NCBI RefSeq assembly: GCF_020085105.1
Contig: NC_058051.1
Span: 25,009,955 to 25,073,954 of the forward strand
Source: Siniperca chuatsi
Taxonomy: Eukaryota; Chordata; Actinopteri; Centrarchiformes; Sinipercidae
Direction of reading: 5' to 3'
DNA: 64,000 bases
Within the stretch, counting starts at the first letter, position 1, and the number at the start of each line of letters is the position of its first letter. Made by a program: the position numbers and the translations under genes. Shown here piece by piece: positions 13,937 to 44,165 of the stretch. A model generated the notes under the pieces. The model saw only the letters and a program-made list of their open reading frames with translations. It was not told the origin of the DNA and ran no database searches.

Positions 13937-16900
13937 CTGTGAAAGGACAGAGAACGAATGAGAAAGTGAGACAGAGGATCTTTGTATCATTTTCAGCTAC
14001 AGGAAGAAAAAAAAAAAAAAAAAAAAACTTACTCAGCTAGCTAAATCTAAACAAGCTTTAACTTTTTCCAAATTACCCTGTGCCAAGGGTACCGTAAAAT
14101 CTCCCTAACAGTGCTTTTAGATTGTCATAAACACAAACAAGTATATTCTATTTGTAACCAAAGACTTCTTTGCTGCAAGAGACCAAAATCAGAAACTTCA
14201 GCATCTCTCACGATGTACAGTAACTGAAGTAGTGAAACCATCGACTAAGCTGATGTCAGTGTGAACACCCTGTCAGTGAAGTATCCACAACAATGAAAAA
14301 TCACTGATTACATCAGCAGATTAAAACGCAGTTCCTCTGCCAAAAAATGAGCTCTCTTTCCCACCCACTACCATGGGACTTCAGCTGTCATGACAATAGG
14401 GGCGTCACCTTTAAAAAATAAAAAAATTAAGAAGAGCTGAAGGAAAACCACCGGCTGGCTTGTTAACTCCAGAAATTCAGACTAGTGTTTCACCCAGTAG
14501 TAGCACTGGTATCAAAGAATAATTAAGTGCCTTTTTTAGTAAAAACTATAAGATGCAATGTGGAGCCTCGGAAAAGTGCAATAGATCCTAAAAATGGCAG
14601 TGCAGTCAGTAGGTAAGAGTTCCAGTGCCGCAAATAACTTCATCTCATTACAATACGGAGGAGAAAGGCCACGGAGAATGACCTTATCATCAACTCCATC
14701 AGCCTGACACGGTTTAGAGAGCATACATGGCCTAGAAAATATTAGCAGACAGTTTTTCTTATAACAAAGTAATCATCCAGGGCTCATTTAGTGAATAAAA
14801 AGTGACAAAATCTTTTGACGACTTTGCTGATTTTTATTATAGTAATAAATGCATCATTAAGCCCTTGAGGAATACAGAAGGTGCTTCTTCTGTGGTGTCA
14901 TTTTCTACTACAATTTTATTTCACTCTCGTGTTTTGCTGTCTTGTGAATGTTGAAAATGTGTGACTGAACGCTGGGAAAATCACCACCTCACGCTGATGA
15001 TCAAACCCCTCATTGTTTTGGGTTTCACATGCAACATTTCAGACTATTTCAGAGAAAACTTTTATCTTGAGGTGCACTCTAATTATCAAATGAATTATTT
15101 AAAAAAAAAAAAAAAGGTGAGGTTCAGAGATAATGAGTGGCAGCACAAAACTGCTCACAAGCATGTACAGAGGCACATGTGGTGCTTATAAATACTATTC
15201 TGAAATGTAAATGTAATCATCATTTGATGTACAAATGTCAATGAGGGGGTGATGCACAGCAAAACCTCTCTGAATCTACTACTCATACGACATCTGTGGG
15301 ACATTTTGTTGAGACAAACAATACAAAAACCACTCTGTCACACTCGACCGGCATTTGCAATTCAAACTACGACGTATGAAGCACCACCAGAAACCCACAG
15401 TGTGAGACAGGCACACGAGGCACTCTACAAAGAGCCATTGTAATGACCCTCCTCTACTCAAGTACACCATACAAACAGAAAATGGAGATCAGAGGGTGCA
15501 TGTATGACCACTGCAGTGAAATCATTACCAGGGCGAGGGGGTGCACCTAAGGGTGACGCCAACGTGTGCCTGATGCATTTATTAGCCTAAAAATGTACGT
15601 AGAGGCAATCCACTCTGTGTTTAAAATGTAAATTCATGTGGGTGTCACAAAACTTGCCTCAAAGCCTTGACATCAGATAAGAAACCTAAGCCTTCCCCTG
15701 ATTAGATACGAGCCTGGACTCAAACATTTCAAGTATCAACACTTCAGCTGACAACCTTCACCAATCCTACTCATGAATTTTTGGTGGCTTTGCTGATAAG
15801 AGTGCCTCCTTGTTGCGAGGCCTCAATGCTAACAGCTAACGAACACTTTATCCAACATTTATGATGAAGAAGAAAATGTTAACATCTACCGAATTGTACA
15901 AATGGACAAAGCCTTACACAAAAGCATATTTTGCACAAAATCTGTACAGTGAAAAAAATAAAATAAAACACACATTCATGCTGTGAAAACAGCTTTAACC
16001 TACTGTGTACACGGCTGCTGCAGATGACAACTCCCTCTACATCTGGGGAGGAGGGGGGCCGGCAGATCCTCAGGTACACTGATGTCAGCAGACAGGTGCT
16101 GAGAGTCAGTTGGGAGCCAGAAAGCTAGACTACACCAAACTGTTCAGACAGGAAGCTGGCCCTAAATTAAGCCAAATATTGAAAGTGTTTACATTTAGAT
16201 CAGCACTACATGACTGGTCTAGATAAAACTGGATTAATTTACTACAAAACGTTTTGCGTATCTGTTTAGAAAGGCAGTAAGAAAAACATTTTGAGAGACA
16301 AGTTTTACATCACAGATCATTGGAAAAGCAGGCAATTAGAAGGGATGACTTTCTGTTGCCAATTTAAGTGCTGTGTGGGTCTACTTTATGGAGTCAGGAG
16401 CTGATTTGTCACATGGTACATAAACAAAACGTATTCCTTGAAACACCTGTTGATGGTCAACACACAAACAGTAAAAAAACATGTTTGTCTAAAACATTCA
16501 TCACAAAGCTAGTGGATTGATTTTAATTATGGCTAACTGGGCAACTCAAACAACTCTTCAGTTCAAATCAACATACAGAAAATATTGTGTCGTGTGTCAG
16601 AGCCAGAAGGGGGCAAATGGATTTTAACTTATAAGAGCACAACATACTTCTACATGACGTCCTTCATAAAACTTTTTAAAAGTTTATCTTGTAAAACTAC
16701 GACTTTATAAGTTAGACGAGTAGTGCTATGCTGGTATTTGATACATTAAACAAAAATGAACTTGTTTTCGTGACAACTTGAAGCGTAGTTGGTTTCGAAA
16801 GGAAGGGTGTGGCTATTAACGTGAGTTTCCCGATAAAATAGCCTGTGACTGTTACATCGTTTAAAATGATCAGTCAAAATCGGCAGTATTAACATAACTT

Positions 16901-17647
16901 AAATGTGAATTTAACGTGAAGTTTGAGATACTTAAAAAGTAGCTTGATTGCGACTAAGCTTGACAACTCAAATGTTAGCACTCAGTTAGCAACATTTGGT
17001 AAATGCTAGCTAACGTTATTTGGTGTTAGCCTGGAAAAGATACGGCGAGCTGTGCAGCGCAAACACTGTTAACTAACGTTGGCTTGGCAGAGAAAAAAAG
17101 TTGAGCTCACAGTTTAACGTTAGTTCTTGTCTGACAAACATTGAACTCCATTTTAAGTTGCCTAACGGTTAACGTAACTGTTTAGCTAACACCGGAGGCT
17201 ATTAAGTTATTTAGCTAGTTAGCATTAGGCTGAACTCTGAAATCTCGGTTTGTATTTAACGTTAATCTAACGTTTGCGCCTTAAGACGCTAGCTGGGTTT
17301 CTGTTAGCGTGTGGATAAACTACTACATATATGAAAGTGAATGAGATACAATCGGACATTAAATTACTTGAACCACAAACCATGTTTGTATCGGCAACTC
17401 GTTAGTTAGTCATTAGCTGACGTTAGCTACTCAATCCAGTCATCTAGGTTAGCTTGTAAGCTAACGTTAAGCTATTTGGCTCACAAGAATTACTTCGCTA
17501 CAGTGGAGCCAGAAGTCATTTTAGTGTCTCATCAGAGACAACCACAGTTTTTAGAAACTAATCATTAAACTAATTAAGTCACAAGCTGGATTATTAGCTA
17601 TAAAATAGCTAATTTTACACAGGAGTAAAGCTTCACAAGACACCTAC
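13937..17647 (-). other. rap1a 5' intron
   Basis: Lies between the probable non-coding first exon (donor GTAGGTG at 17641-17647) and the exon carrying the ATG (acceptor CACAG ending at 13937). I see no coding exon. It contains a poly-A run at 14010-14029 and, at 16970-17480, a stretch dense in GTTAGC, AACGTTA and GCTAGC words. Confidence 0.55.
16970..17480. repeat. GTTAGC/AACGTTA-rich tract
   Basis: About 500 bases with an unusual density of the words GTTAGC, GCTAAC, AACGTT and GCTAGC on both strands, in no fixed order or period. It lies just inside the first rap1a intron, next to the promoter. Confidence 0.6.
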
Positions 17648-17745
17648 CGTGTTCCGCTATGTGTGCGCTAAACCACACTGGGTGAATGTACGGAAGGGTC
17701 GGGACTGCGGCTATTGATTGGCTCAGGATCAGCCAATCACAGCTA
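17648..17745 (-). promoter_or_regulatory. Probable rap1a first exon and CCAAT-box promoter
   Basis: Reading the minus strand, two CCAAT-type boxes occur close together: ATTGG in GTGATTGGCTGA (about 17731-17741) and CCAAT in AGCCAATCAATA (about 17713-17723). They are followed by a GC-richer stretch, then GGAACACG and a GTAGGTG donor at 17647. There is no TATA box. This resembles a housekeeping promoter with a short non-coding first exon, which mammalian RAP1A also has. The start site is not determinable by eye. Confidence 0.5.
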
Positions 17746-17759
17746 TCCAGGTTAAGGCA

Positions 17760-19640
17760 CAATTTAAACCTCTTCAGCTCAAACACACAGTTTTATTCTC
17801 GTCTTAAAGTGTGTTAAGTACTGCTATCAACCGTGCAGAGTAGTTTCTTCTGTTGTGTACAAGTTATCTCCAGGAAGAATATAACATCTTATATACTGTC
17901 TAATTCTGTCCCATTTAAACATGAATGAAGTGAGGCTCAGAATAGTGACTGTTAATAATAATAACAGATAAACGTTATTTAATACAGCACTTTTCAAAGG
18001 GCTGCACTGAGGCAAGACAATTAAAATAATACAAAAATAAAATACCCAACAATAATATAAGATTAAAACAACAACAATAATAATAATAATAATAATAAAA
18101 CAGGTAAGACATGGTGGAAATAAAACCATGTGCTAGCATTAATAAAATGTTTTTTTTAAAGTGAGAGATGTCTCAAGTCATGTACTTGTACTTTACTTCA
18201 TTTTCATTTGTTGCTATCATTTTATAATTTTATACTACAATTCAGATGAAACGATTGCATTTTTTTTGCCTCACTACATTTATTCGTCAGCTATTAGCTA
18301 GTAGTTTCTTTACAAAGTAAGAAATACATACAAGACATATGATTAATGTATAAAATATGATGCATTGTTTTAGATTAAACTACCAGTGGTGGAAGAAGTA
18401 TTCAGATCCTTTACATAAGTAAAAGTACTAATACCACACTGTGAAAATACTCCTGCCCTAAATACTTCTATTACTACCAGGAAAGTAATTTATTGTATCT
18501 AGTGTTACAATCAGGAAGGACGATGCATTTCATAAACAAACTGATTAATATTGAAAATTATGGGTTTACTCTGTATTTACTGGAAATTACTGAAAAAGGT
18601 TTAATCCTAATGCGTGTATGATGTAAAAAAGAATCAGTGGAGGATAAACCTACCTATATAAAGTGTTGTGCATTTTCTGTTTAAAGATCTAAAGATATCT
18701 AATGTTCACAGTTAACAGAGCAGAGAATGGCATTTAGGATTTACACTTTGTTTATACTCTTGTTCAGGAAGCTGGATAATCTCTCTCAACATCTCAGAAA
18801 TTACATTTGATTCTCAAACCCTCCAAGAAGAAGAAAATACACTGCAGAGAGAGAGAAAGTACCATTATTATGAAAAGTAGCACAGCTGCACTGAGAACTG
18901 ATGTTTGGCAGGTTGATTTTTGAGGTGAAGTTTGAATCCAATAACAAGTGCTTTGATGTGACTTAAAAAAAGTTCTTGTGTTTGTTCACTTTGGGTTTTT
19001 AGATTTGCAATGAGATTTTTTTTGCAGTCTGTAACACAACCAAACTGCAAGGCTGTTTTTCTGACATCTATACAGTCTTACCATCTAATCTCAAGTTTTG
19101 GGGTTTTTTTTGTCAGATATATGTTGTTCAAAGCATCAGTCTGAGCATTTCTTTGTATTTTTAGCTAAAAATTAGATGTTGTTATTCCCTCGTTGCTGGA
19201 TGGATTATACAAAACACTTGTCTGTCTAACATCTTTAGCTGAAATATGTACTTGCCAGATGAACTGTATCCCTCTGAGCGAGTGATCTGATAAAGCAGTA
19301 CCTATTTAACTTTTAGATTACAGACTGAGTGCCTGCCAATAATCAGTGGACACAGACTGATGTGATAATCTGGTGCACACCTGAGTCATTACACATCTGT
19401 GTAATCTCATGTTTTGGTGTTCACAGTGTCTGATAAGCAACAAAATGCAGAGGGAGAGTTGAGTCACCTTCCAAATGGCTTTTCTGTTTCTGTTTACTCA
19501 CCTGAGAGGTTCATGTGTACACAACACAGACTCACTGAAGAAGAAGAATAATATCTATAATTCAGCCATTCCAGGGCCGCCATGGTTGGAGATGCAGGGA
19601 GTTAATGTATGAATGTAGACAACCCAGAAAAGTGAGTCTC
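17760..19640. other. Intergenic DNA upstream of rap1a, no gene seen
   Basis: AT-rich sequence with a TAA/TTA-type run near 18060-18105 and fragments of the AGTGGTGGAA family at about 18170-18500. No frame shows a recognisable domain or splice pattern. Confidence 0.5.
18170..18500. repeat. AGTGGTGGAA-type fragments in two orientations
   Basis: Begins with an inverted fragment (CATGTACTTGTACTTTACTTC to CTCACTACATTTATTCGTC) and continues into a direct left end, AGTGGTGGAAGAAGTATTCA, from 18384. Either an old copy rearranged or two fragments lie next to each other. Confidence 0.55.
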
Positions 19641-19689
19641 CTTTTCAATACTGAGCATTCAAAAAATTTGAACACACCAATGTGTCCGC

Positions 19690-20310
19690 TGTATTTTCTG
19701 ACTTTTTTAGCCATACTGGTGGCGCATCTGTTGGTCCAGACTGAAATATCTTAAAAACTATTGCATGTATTACCGTGAAGTTTTGCACAGACATTCATGT
19801 TCCCCGGAAGGATGCATCACACTGACTTTGGTGATCCCCTGACTTTTCCTCTGGCGCCACAGTGAGAATGACATGGTGGCATTTGAGTGAAATGTCTTGA
19901 CAACTATTGGATGGATTGGCATGAAACTTGGTTCAGACATTCATGTCCCCCTTAGGATGAATTGTAATTACTTTGGTGATCCCTTCACTTTTCATTTAGC
20001 ACCATCAAGTCAAATTTTTAATTTGTTTCTTTTAATACTTTGGTTTATGATCAAATTCCTGTAATACCAATGACATTCCCATCAGCCTCAGCTGTACTTT
20101 GTGTTTAGTACTGATTATATAATGTTAGCATGCTAAAATGCTAAACTAAGTTGGTGAACATGATAAACATTATACCCGCTATCCTTCAGCCTGTTAGCAT
20201 TGTCATTGTGAGCATGTTTGCACATTAGCATTTAGCTCAAAGCACAGCCTAAGCACAGCCTCAGAGGGCTGCTAGCATGGCTGTAGACTCTTTATAGTCT
20301 CATTATATTC
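19690..20310 (+). repeat. Dispersed element, ATTGGATGGATTGGCATGAAA family
   Basis: Carries CTATTGGATGGATTGGCATG, GACATTCATGTCCCCCTTAG and CTTTGGTGATCCCTTCACTT, then CAGCCTCAGCTGTACTTTGT, several TTAGCATGCTAA words and GCTAGCATGGCTGTAGACTC. The first part is itself repeated in tandem (about 19740-19860 and 19880-20000). An inverted, interrupted copy is at 53715-54715. I recognise this as a common percomorph dispersed repeat, non-coding. Confidence 0.75.
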
Positions 20311-20319
20311 TCAGTACAC

Positions 20320-21650
20320 ACAACTGTTTTGTCTGTTTGGTTGGTTAGTTAACATTACTTGTGTTCCTGAGACACATTTAATTAATGTAGGTGTGTCAGA
20401 TTATTGGTAGTAGGCTATCTAAATATTTCCTTTAGTTGATCATCCACTTAATATTTACATATTTCCTCTGTCATTGTGTATCTGCAGAGTCTCTGTTACT
20501 GTTGGCACGACGAAGGCCCACATGAAAGAGCAAGACACCCAGCTGGTCAGGGCCCAGTGACTGAATGGATTAGATGAGTTACTCTTGCTGCATATCTTCC
20601 TCATTACGCTGGCTAAATATGGAGTTCATGATAGACAAGAGGCTATGCATCCTCAGATGACTTATGACTGCAAATATCATTTGATGTACTGTGTACTGGG
20701 GACAGTGTTGCCATGTTACTCTAACAAAAGTTTTCTGCCTTTGTTCAAAACAAACTAATTAAAGAGCTATTACCACAGTTATCGTCATAAACTACAGATA
20801 TGGAAGTTATAAATGGCAGCCTTAAAATAATATTGTGCGTAAAGTAAATAGAAATACATACAGTATCCATTTCAGTGGTGTGCTCTGTCGTCCTACAAAC
20901 AGGCCCTATGACCTTTTGTCCTTCGACCTCATCATACAAACTACAGATTACCTTGAAAAGAGACAAACACATGCTTATTATTTGTTCTCATTTGTCAGTT
21001 CAGTGCAACACTGGTGACTCAGCTTTAGGCCAAACTTGTAAAATAAAAGAGACATCAACAGACGTAACATACAGTAAAAGATATGAGGAGAACCCACAAG
21101 GCTTTGGCTCCAAAAATACCGTTTTAATATCCTTACAGCTGGAGTCACTTCCTGCTCCAAGAGTCGACCACTTACACCAAGATATTTCAGATTGAGTTTT
21201 AATTCATTCATTTGTATTCACAATGTGTAATGATGAAAATCCACCCAATGCATGTGATTTAATGTTGGCCACATTTTCAGGCCCACATGTTATAGCATAA
21301 TACTCCTCATTATATATCACGCAGTGAAATAATATCAGTTTCATCTGATCTAAGCTTTAAATTACGCTGTTTAAATGGAGTCAAACTGATCCCTCCAGTC
21401 AGGATGTCTGCCAATCTACTTTATTTGGCAAAATGGGAACAAGAGACGTCTGTAAGGACAGAAACACACCCAGATTGCCCACCTTTAGTCTTTTATGTGA
21501 CCTTGGTTAGTGAGGGTCATTCAAGCAGAAAGCAGGTGTCTCATCGATGCTTTGTTTCTCTTTTCCTTTAATGACATCCTGCAGCTGTTTTGTAAGGAGA
21601 ATTCACGGCAAGACTGAGCCTAATGGGTTCACAAAATGTGTTGTTGGAGC
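20320..21650. other. Intergenic, nothing recognised
   Basis: AT-rich sequence between two dispersed repeats. Short frames at 20745-21211 on both strands lack domains and splice context and are best treated as chance. Confidence 0.5.
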
Positions 21651-21657
21651 TGCTGGC

Positions 21658-22192
21658 AGTGGTGGGAAAAAGTACTATCCAACTAAAATAAAAGTAAAGA
21701 CACATTAGCAGCAAAATGTACCTAAAGTATCAAAAGCAAAAGCACTTATTTTGCAGTAAAATGGCCCCTGTGACTGATATATTATTATGTATGACATTAT
21801 TAGATTGTTAATACTGATGCATCAAGCAGCATTTTGCCTCCAAAGGGTCACAAGATAATGACGATTAATGACGATAAATTAATATTCTTTTTTTTTTTAC
21901 TTTTCACTAATCTTTGCTTTTTTGTGAAATATTGGATATTTTGAACTTTTTGGGACTCAAACAGTTATTTAAATAAAACCTCTAAACCTGAGAAGTTTAG
22001 AGGAGAAATTACTTTTTGGTGGAACTGCTAACAACTCAAAGACATCTGGAACGTCACAAGTGGACTAGACACAGTTTTTTTTAGTTGTATGAACTAATTT
22101 TATGTTTTTTAATGGAGTAAAAGTAGAAAGCAGCATAAAATGGAAACACTCAAGTAAAGTACCTCTGAGTACCTCTTATTTTCCCCCAGTGG
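21658..22192 (+). repeat. AGTGGTGGAA-type element
   Basis: The left end AGTGGTGGGAAAAAGTACT begins at 21658, followed by TATCAAAAGCAAAAGCACTT and ATGGCCCCTGTGACTGATAT, and further on GAGAAGTTTAGAGGAGAAAT. These interior motifs also occur in the 3404 copy. The right end is worn, ending near CTCTTATTTTCCCCCAGTGG. Confidence 0.7.
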
Positions 22193-22194
22193 CT

Positions 22195-24380
22195 GCTGGT
22201 CCACAGGATGTCTGTCAGCTCAAAGGTAAACTTTATTACCACATGCAATGTATGCTGCTGTTTGTTGGGGAGAAGCCTGCTGATGGTTGTGCTGTTGCAT
22301 GAAAGCATCCAAAAGTTGTTTCAAATGAGAGAAAGTCAATATGACACGAGAGGAAAGTGCATGTTTAAGAAACAATGACTGGATTTCAGTTAAACGAGTG
22401 AAGAACTGTAAATGTGTGGTGTGGCGCGGCACACTTTGTAAGTTCAAAAATGTTTTATATTATAGCAGGGATAATATAACATTTTGTCTGATATTACTTC
22501 TTGATGTAAAAAAATAGGTTTTGTAAAAACTGTTCTTTAAAAGGTGCAATCAGCTGAAGTCTTAGTCTTTACGCTGTTGTATTGTTTTCTACTGTACTAT
22601 TTTATTGCAAGTAATTGACTATTTTGTTGTTTGTATGTCATCTTCAGTTTTTCAGTGATCATTTTCCTGACTCTCAAAGAGTTAAAACATACTTGAAAGG
22701 TCGTCTGCACTCCTTCTGTTCTGCTGGATAGTTTTATACCCTGTTGTCTGCTAACCTGCAATACATGTGGATTGTTGTTTGGATTTGTGCTGTTTTATTG
22801 ATATTTTATTCACATTCCCTCTCACCTCTCACTTTCATTTCTTCCATTGTAGATCCTCTTAGTTCACATTTTATGTTTTATGATGTTTCTTTGGGTCCTC
22901 TCTTTGATATCCCAGAGTTTTGGTCTTTTTTAATTCCTGTGCATCTCTTTAATTTCTTCTTTTCTGTCTTGGTCTTGCACAAAATGAATAGGCCATTTTG
23001 ACTTGTCAAGGCTCCGACTTCAGTGAGAAGTAGATTAAGAGCTGAGTGTCTTAAAGGCTATCACACTGTCAGAGTATCAAAGCTAAATTAACGTTCATTA
23101 AGGCTGCACCGAATACATACTGCAGGTGGACAATGTTGGTGACATGCAAATGTAAAATCACATGTTCATCTGTTTAACTAGCAGAAAGTGAAAAGATCTA
23201 TGAATATATTGTGTGGGTCAGTGCACTGAAGACAAGCTGCTGCAGAGTAACACAGTTTATAGGAAGATATATACAAGACTGTTGAATTGTCTTTGTAGAT
23301 CTATTCCTTAAAAGGCTTTGTGGTTTGGCAGCAGCTTCCTGTAAAGGAATTTAATTTGTATGAGCGGTTTCATTCCCTGAGCTTCACTCTGCTCTTTTTC
23401 CCCTAAACACAAAGACTTCACATAAAGGAAATGAGAGCATTATGGATGTAGTTTTATCTATTTGTAACACTGGGTTTATTAATCTTTCACAACTTCATTT
23501 CAGTTATCATGAATAATCACTGCTGTGCTCATTATATAATTTAAACATGCTCTACATGTCATTGTTTATGTTTGGTGGCTGTTTTGATGAAATGGAAAAA
23601 CCTTCATCTGTTGAAGGAATTCATTTGATTTATTTTAATCTCACCGACACGTCACTTTCTTTGCTTTCAGTGTCTCTTTCAGCAGCTGCTGGTTTCACTC
23701 AATGTTCATTTTAAGTGTTATCTGAACACATCTTCTGTACCAAGAAAAACTGAGACCACAACTAAGACCTCACTGTAAAGTACATCAGTAGCATCTCATC
23801 TGTACATTTGAACAAGAATAATAAGATCACAAGGATTGTTTGTTTCAACATGTAGCCTACAAAACACACCTAATAAAGCATCACTTATAGACTGATAGAG
23901 TTACTGACACATCAGAACCCTTATTCCTCTAAAATCTACAGCTGATAATCATTTTATTCTGCACTCAGTGGCTGTCGCTGCTGCTTGATAACAGGCGGCC
24001 TTGAAGGATACAGCTGACATGGTTCATGGGATGTATTTTTCACACCTGCCCTAGATGCTTTATGGTCACACACTAATGGATCTCCTCTTAGCTTCCTCTT
24101 CGTTCTTACGTTCAATTGTGAAGAGCAGGATTATGGTTTATTGCTCAATATGGAGCATTCAGACTGCCTGAAGTCTTAATTAATATATGGATTTTTATTT
24201 TCATTTGAAGTCAGAGTGGAAAAATAAAAAAAGTTTGTGACCCCACAGTCAGCAAAAGAAGCCTTTAAAGTCATTAATTCTTGTTAAGTGAAGCTGTGAA
24301 ATCTACTTGTGAAAACCCGAGGAACATTATCCATCACACTGAACTTGAAGCCTACGAAGTGCTTTTGTAAATTTTTGGCC
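22195..24380. other. Intergenic, nothing recognised
   Basis: About 2.2 kb of AT-rich DNA upstream of rap1a and downstream of kdm5b. I find no exon, RNA gene or clear repeat end. Confidence 0.45.
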
Positions 24381-24381
24381 T

Positions 24382-24592
24382 GTGATGGAAGAAGTACTCA
24401 GATCTAGTACTTAAGTAAAAGTAGCAATACTATAGTGTGGAAATACTCTGTTACAAGTAAAAGTCCTGCATTCAAAATTTTACTTAAGTACAAAAGTATT
24501 AGCATCAAAATATACTTAGCAGCAGATGTACAAGTACCCAAAAAACTTACTTAAGTACGGTACTTGAGTAAATGTTACTTTCCACCAGTGGT
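24382..24592 (+). repeat. Short internally deleted AGTGGTGGAA-type element
   Basis: The left end GTGATGGAAGAAGTACTCAG and the right end TACTTGAGTAAATGTTACTTTCCACCA are both present, but only about 210 bases separate them, so most of the interior is missing. Confidence 0.7.
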
Positions 24593-24825
24593 GTGTTTTA
24601 ATATTATTGCCATTACATTACTCTGTCTCTGACACCCACAGGAAGAAATCAAAGCCTCTGCAAGGAAATAATCCCTCCCCTTTATGGTCAACACCAGATA
24701 TAATGAAGAATAAATTAGCTAAACTCTGAATGTTCCCTTTTAAATCATGTATACGAGGACATCTAGTGGTTTCTTTCTACCACGTTCAAGTGAAAGGACG
24801 AGAATTCTCCATAGAACAAAAGGGC

Positions 24826-24831
24826 TTTATT
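24826..24831 (-). terminator. Candidate polyadenylation signal of kdm5b
   Basis: AATAAA on the minus strand in the context GTGGAATAAAGCCC, about 800 bases beyond the kdm5b stop codon. This would give a 3' UTR of about 0.8 kb. Inferred from the hexamer only. Confidence 0.4.
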
Positions 24832-25389
24832 CCACAATATAAACTTGTAACATCTTCAGCTACCCTTAAGTCCTTCCCACAGTATCCTCTGCTGGGTTAC
24901 ATGCTGTGGTGGCAGTGTCCTGCTGCATCGCCACTCCACAGCTGTAATCCACCCACCTGTGTAGGTTTCTGTACATCACACCATCGCTAAAGCACCAACA
25001 ACAACTCAGCGGAGATCAAGCCATTTAAGTCAATTCAGACAAAAATTATTGCTCAGATAAATAAACCTATTCTACAAAAAAAAGGGAATAATTATATTAA
25101 GATGCATGTACTAAACACTGGATTTCAAAAAAAAAAAAAAATGCAATAGTCATTTTTTGGGGGGGATAGTGGATGAAAACCATGACTTCTGTCCCCTTAG
25201 CTCTGGTTTAACATGCAAGGAGGTCCCAGAGAAGATAATATGAACCGTTGATTAACCCTCTTTACTGGGTGCATCATGTTGTAAGACTCCTTTGCGCTGA
25301 TGTAATGGAATCCCATGCAGCACACTTCACATCCTGCGTTTTGTTTTGTTTTTTTCATTTAGACAACAACAAACAATTCATAAGAAGAA

Positions 25390-25430
<41 letters not shown>

Positions 25431-25432
25431 GT
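25390..25432. repeat. (AT)n microsatellite in kdm5b 3' UTR region
   Basis: An ATATAT tract with one small interruption, about 200 bases beyond the stop codon and so probably transcribed in the 3' UTR. Confidence 0.85.
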
Positions 25433-25638
25433 AAAAATACAAAAAAATAACTAAACATTATAGTTCTGGACAAGTCAAAGAGGAGATAGCACCGTTGTTA
25501 CAAAAGGGTCGGACAGACGGGACAGGGGGTGAGGGGGGTACGGGATCAGTGACACATCCAGACTGGTGGCTCGAATAAACAGACTGACGACAGGTAGACC
25601 TCTTCAGCTGTCCTTAAGAAAAATCTGTTACTTTCTCT

Positions 25639-42590
<16,952 letters not shown>

Positions 42591-42639
42591 CGTTAACGGA
42601 CCGACCCGGTGGTAACTCGGACGGGACAGGTCAAAAGTA

Positions 42640-42720
42640 TCGCCGTGGTACGGTTTTTCCTGGAGTGTAAAATCCCGTTTGTTCACCGTCAGACTCGGTG
42701 GCAGTCAGTCGTCATCAACA
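42640..42720 (-). promoter_or_regulatory. Probable kdm5b 5' UTR and core promoter region
   Basis: GC-richer sequence with several CpGs just upstream of the kdm5b ATG, without a TATA box. The start site cannot be placed by eye. A long CA tract begins about 50 bases further out at 42770. Confidence 0.35.
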
Positions 42721-42763
42721 CGAGAGGAGGCAGCTTACACACACAAACATACACTCGCATACA

Positions 42764-42769
<6 letters not shown>

Positions 42770-42849
<80 letters not shown>
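42770..42849. repeat. Long perfect (CA)n microsatellite upstream of kdm5b
   Basis: About 80 bases of uninterrupted CA, roughly 180 bases upstream of the kdm5b start codon. It generates artefactual His/Thr and Cys/Val ORFs in all frames. Confidence 0.95.
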
Positions 42850-42850
<1 letters not shown>

Positions 42851-42859
42851 CCATGCACA

Positions 42860-43750
42860 GTGAGGAGAATGTTCCAAGGCAGTGAGCACGTCCGCTCAAA
42901 AAACTAGACACCACACAGTTCTTATTAATGCCTGTGGGATTTCTCAGTTTCCACAATATTTTTGGTGTTAAATCGACTTCTTATTAAGTAGTTAGAGCTA
43001 AATATAGTCTCCATTTTTTGTGGGTGTTGTGCTGGAATAATTCTTTTGTTAATAGTTGTTTTTATTACACCCCGTTTTATATAAAGACATCATATTGTTA
43101 CATTTAAATTTCTAATCTCATAGCCTTAAACTTTAGTAACTACACAATATAGACCTGGATTTAGCCTGATATACTGTTGTATTGATGAGAGATTGGCCTT
43201 CCCTTGGCTCTGAAACTGATAAATTAATAAATATAATTAGACCTACGGCTGCTATATTAGAAAGTCTAAATTGGGCTTGAACGGTGATGGATATTCCGAC
43301 GCTAAACCACACAATTCAAAGACGTGTTTAATAAATACACATTTGAAGTAGGAGCGAGGATAGGCGATTATGATTTCTGCTCCACAGGCTGCAGCTTAAA
43401 ATCTAGGTAAGACATCATCAAGTGTAGCGATTCTTGACATTTTCCACTCTCATTACTGCACAGCAATATATTGCATGTCATTCTGAATAATATCACAAAT
43501 AATTTCTCGCGTCGTGTTATTAAGAAATAGTAATCTGTGAAACAATTCTCTTTGTAGACTGTCTTATGTTTACACTTGCGCGGATGAATATGTTCAGGTG
43601 ACATCTTCACGGATACCGGGACGTTGTTTAAATAGCCGGTCGGTGCAGTTTGGATGTTTCCTAAAAACGTTTTCACTTCACCTCAAGTAACTACCACAGT
43701 TTTAGAAAGAAACTTAAATTGTGGCTTATGGGAAACTTGGAAGTGTAAGC
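42860..43750. other. Intergenic upstream of kdm5b, nothing recognised
   Basis: Mostly AT-rich sequence between two microsatellites. No exon or repeat end identified. Confidence 0.45.
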
Positions 43751-43756
43751 GCGCGT

Positions 43757-43757
43757 G

Positions 43758-43794
<37 letters not shown>

Positions 43795-44122
43795 ATATGT
43801 GTGTGTGTATATGTGTGTGTGTATATGTGTGTGTGTATATGTGTGTGTGTATATATGTGTGTGTATATATGTGTGTGTGTATATATGTGTGTGTGTGTAT
43901 ATATATATATATGTGTGTGTATATATGTATATGTATGTACATATATGTGTATGTGTGTATATATATGTATGTATATATCATATATGTATGTATATATCAT
44001 ATATGTATATGTGTATATATGTGTGTGTGTATGTATGTATGTATGTATATATGTGTATATGTGTGTATATATGTATGTATATGTATATGTATGTGTATGT
44101 ATATGTATGTATATATCATATA

Positions 44123-44165
<43 letters not shown>

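Noticed and set aside
42609-42956. His/Thr- and Cys/Val-repeat ORFs near 42.8 kb
   Set aside because: Pure CA microsatellite read in different frames.
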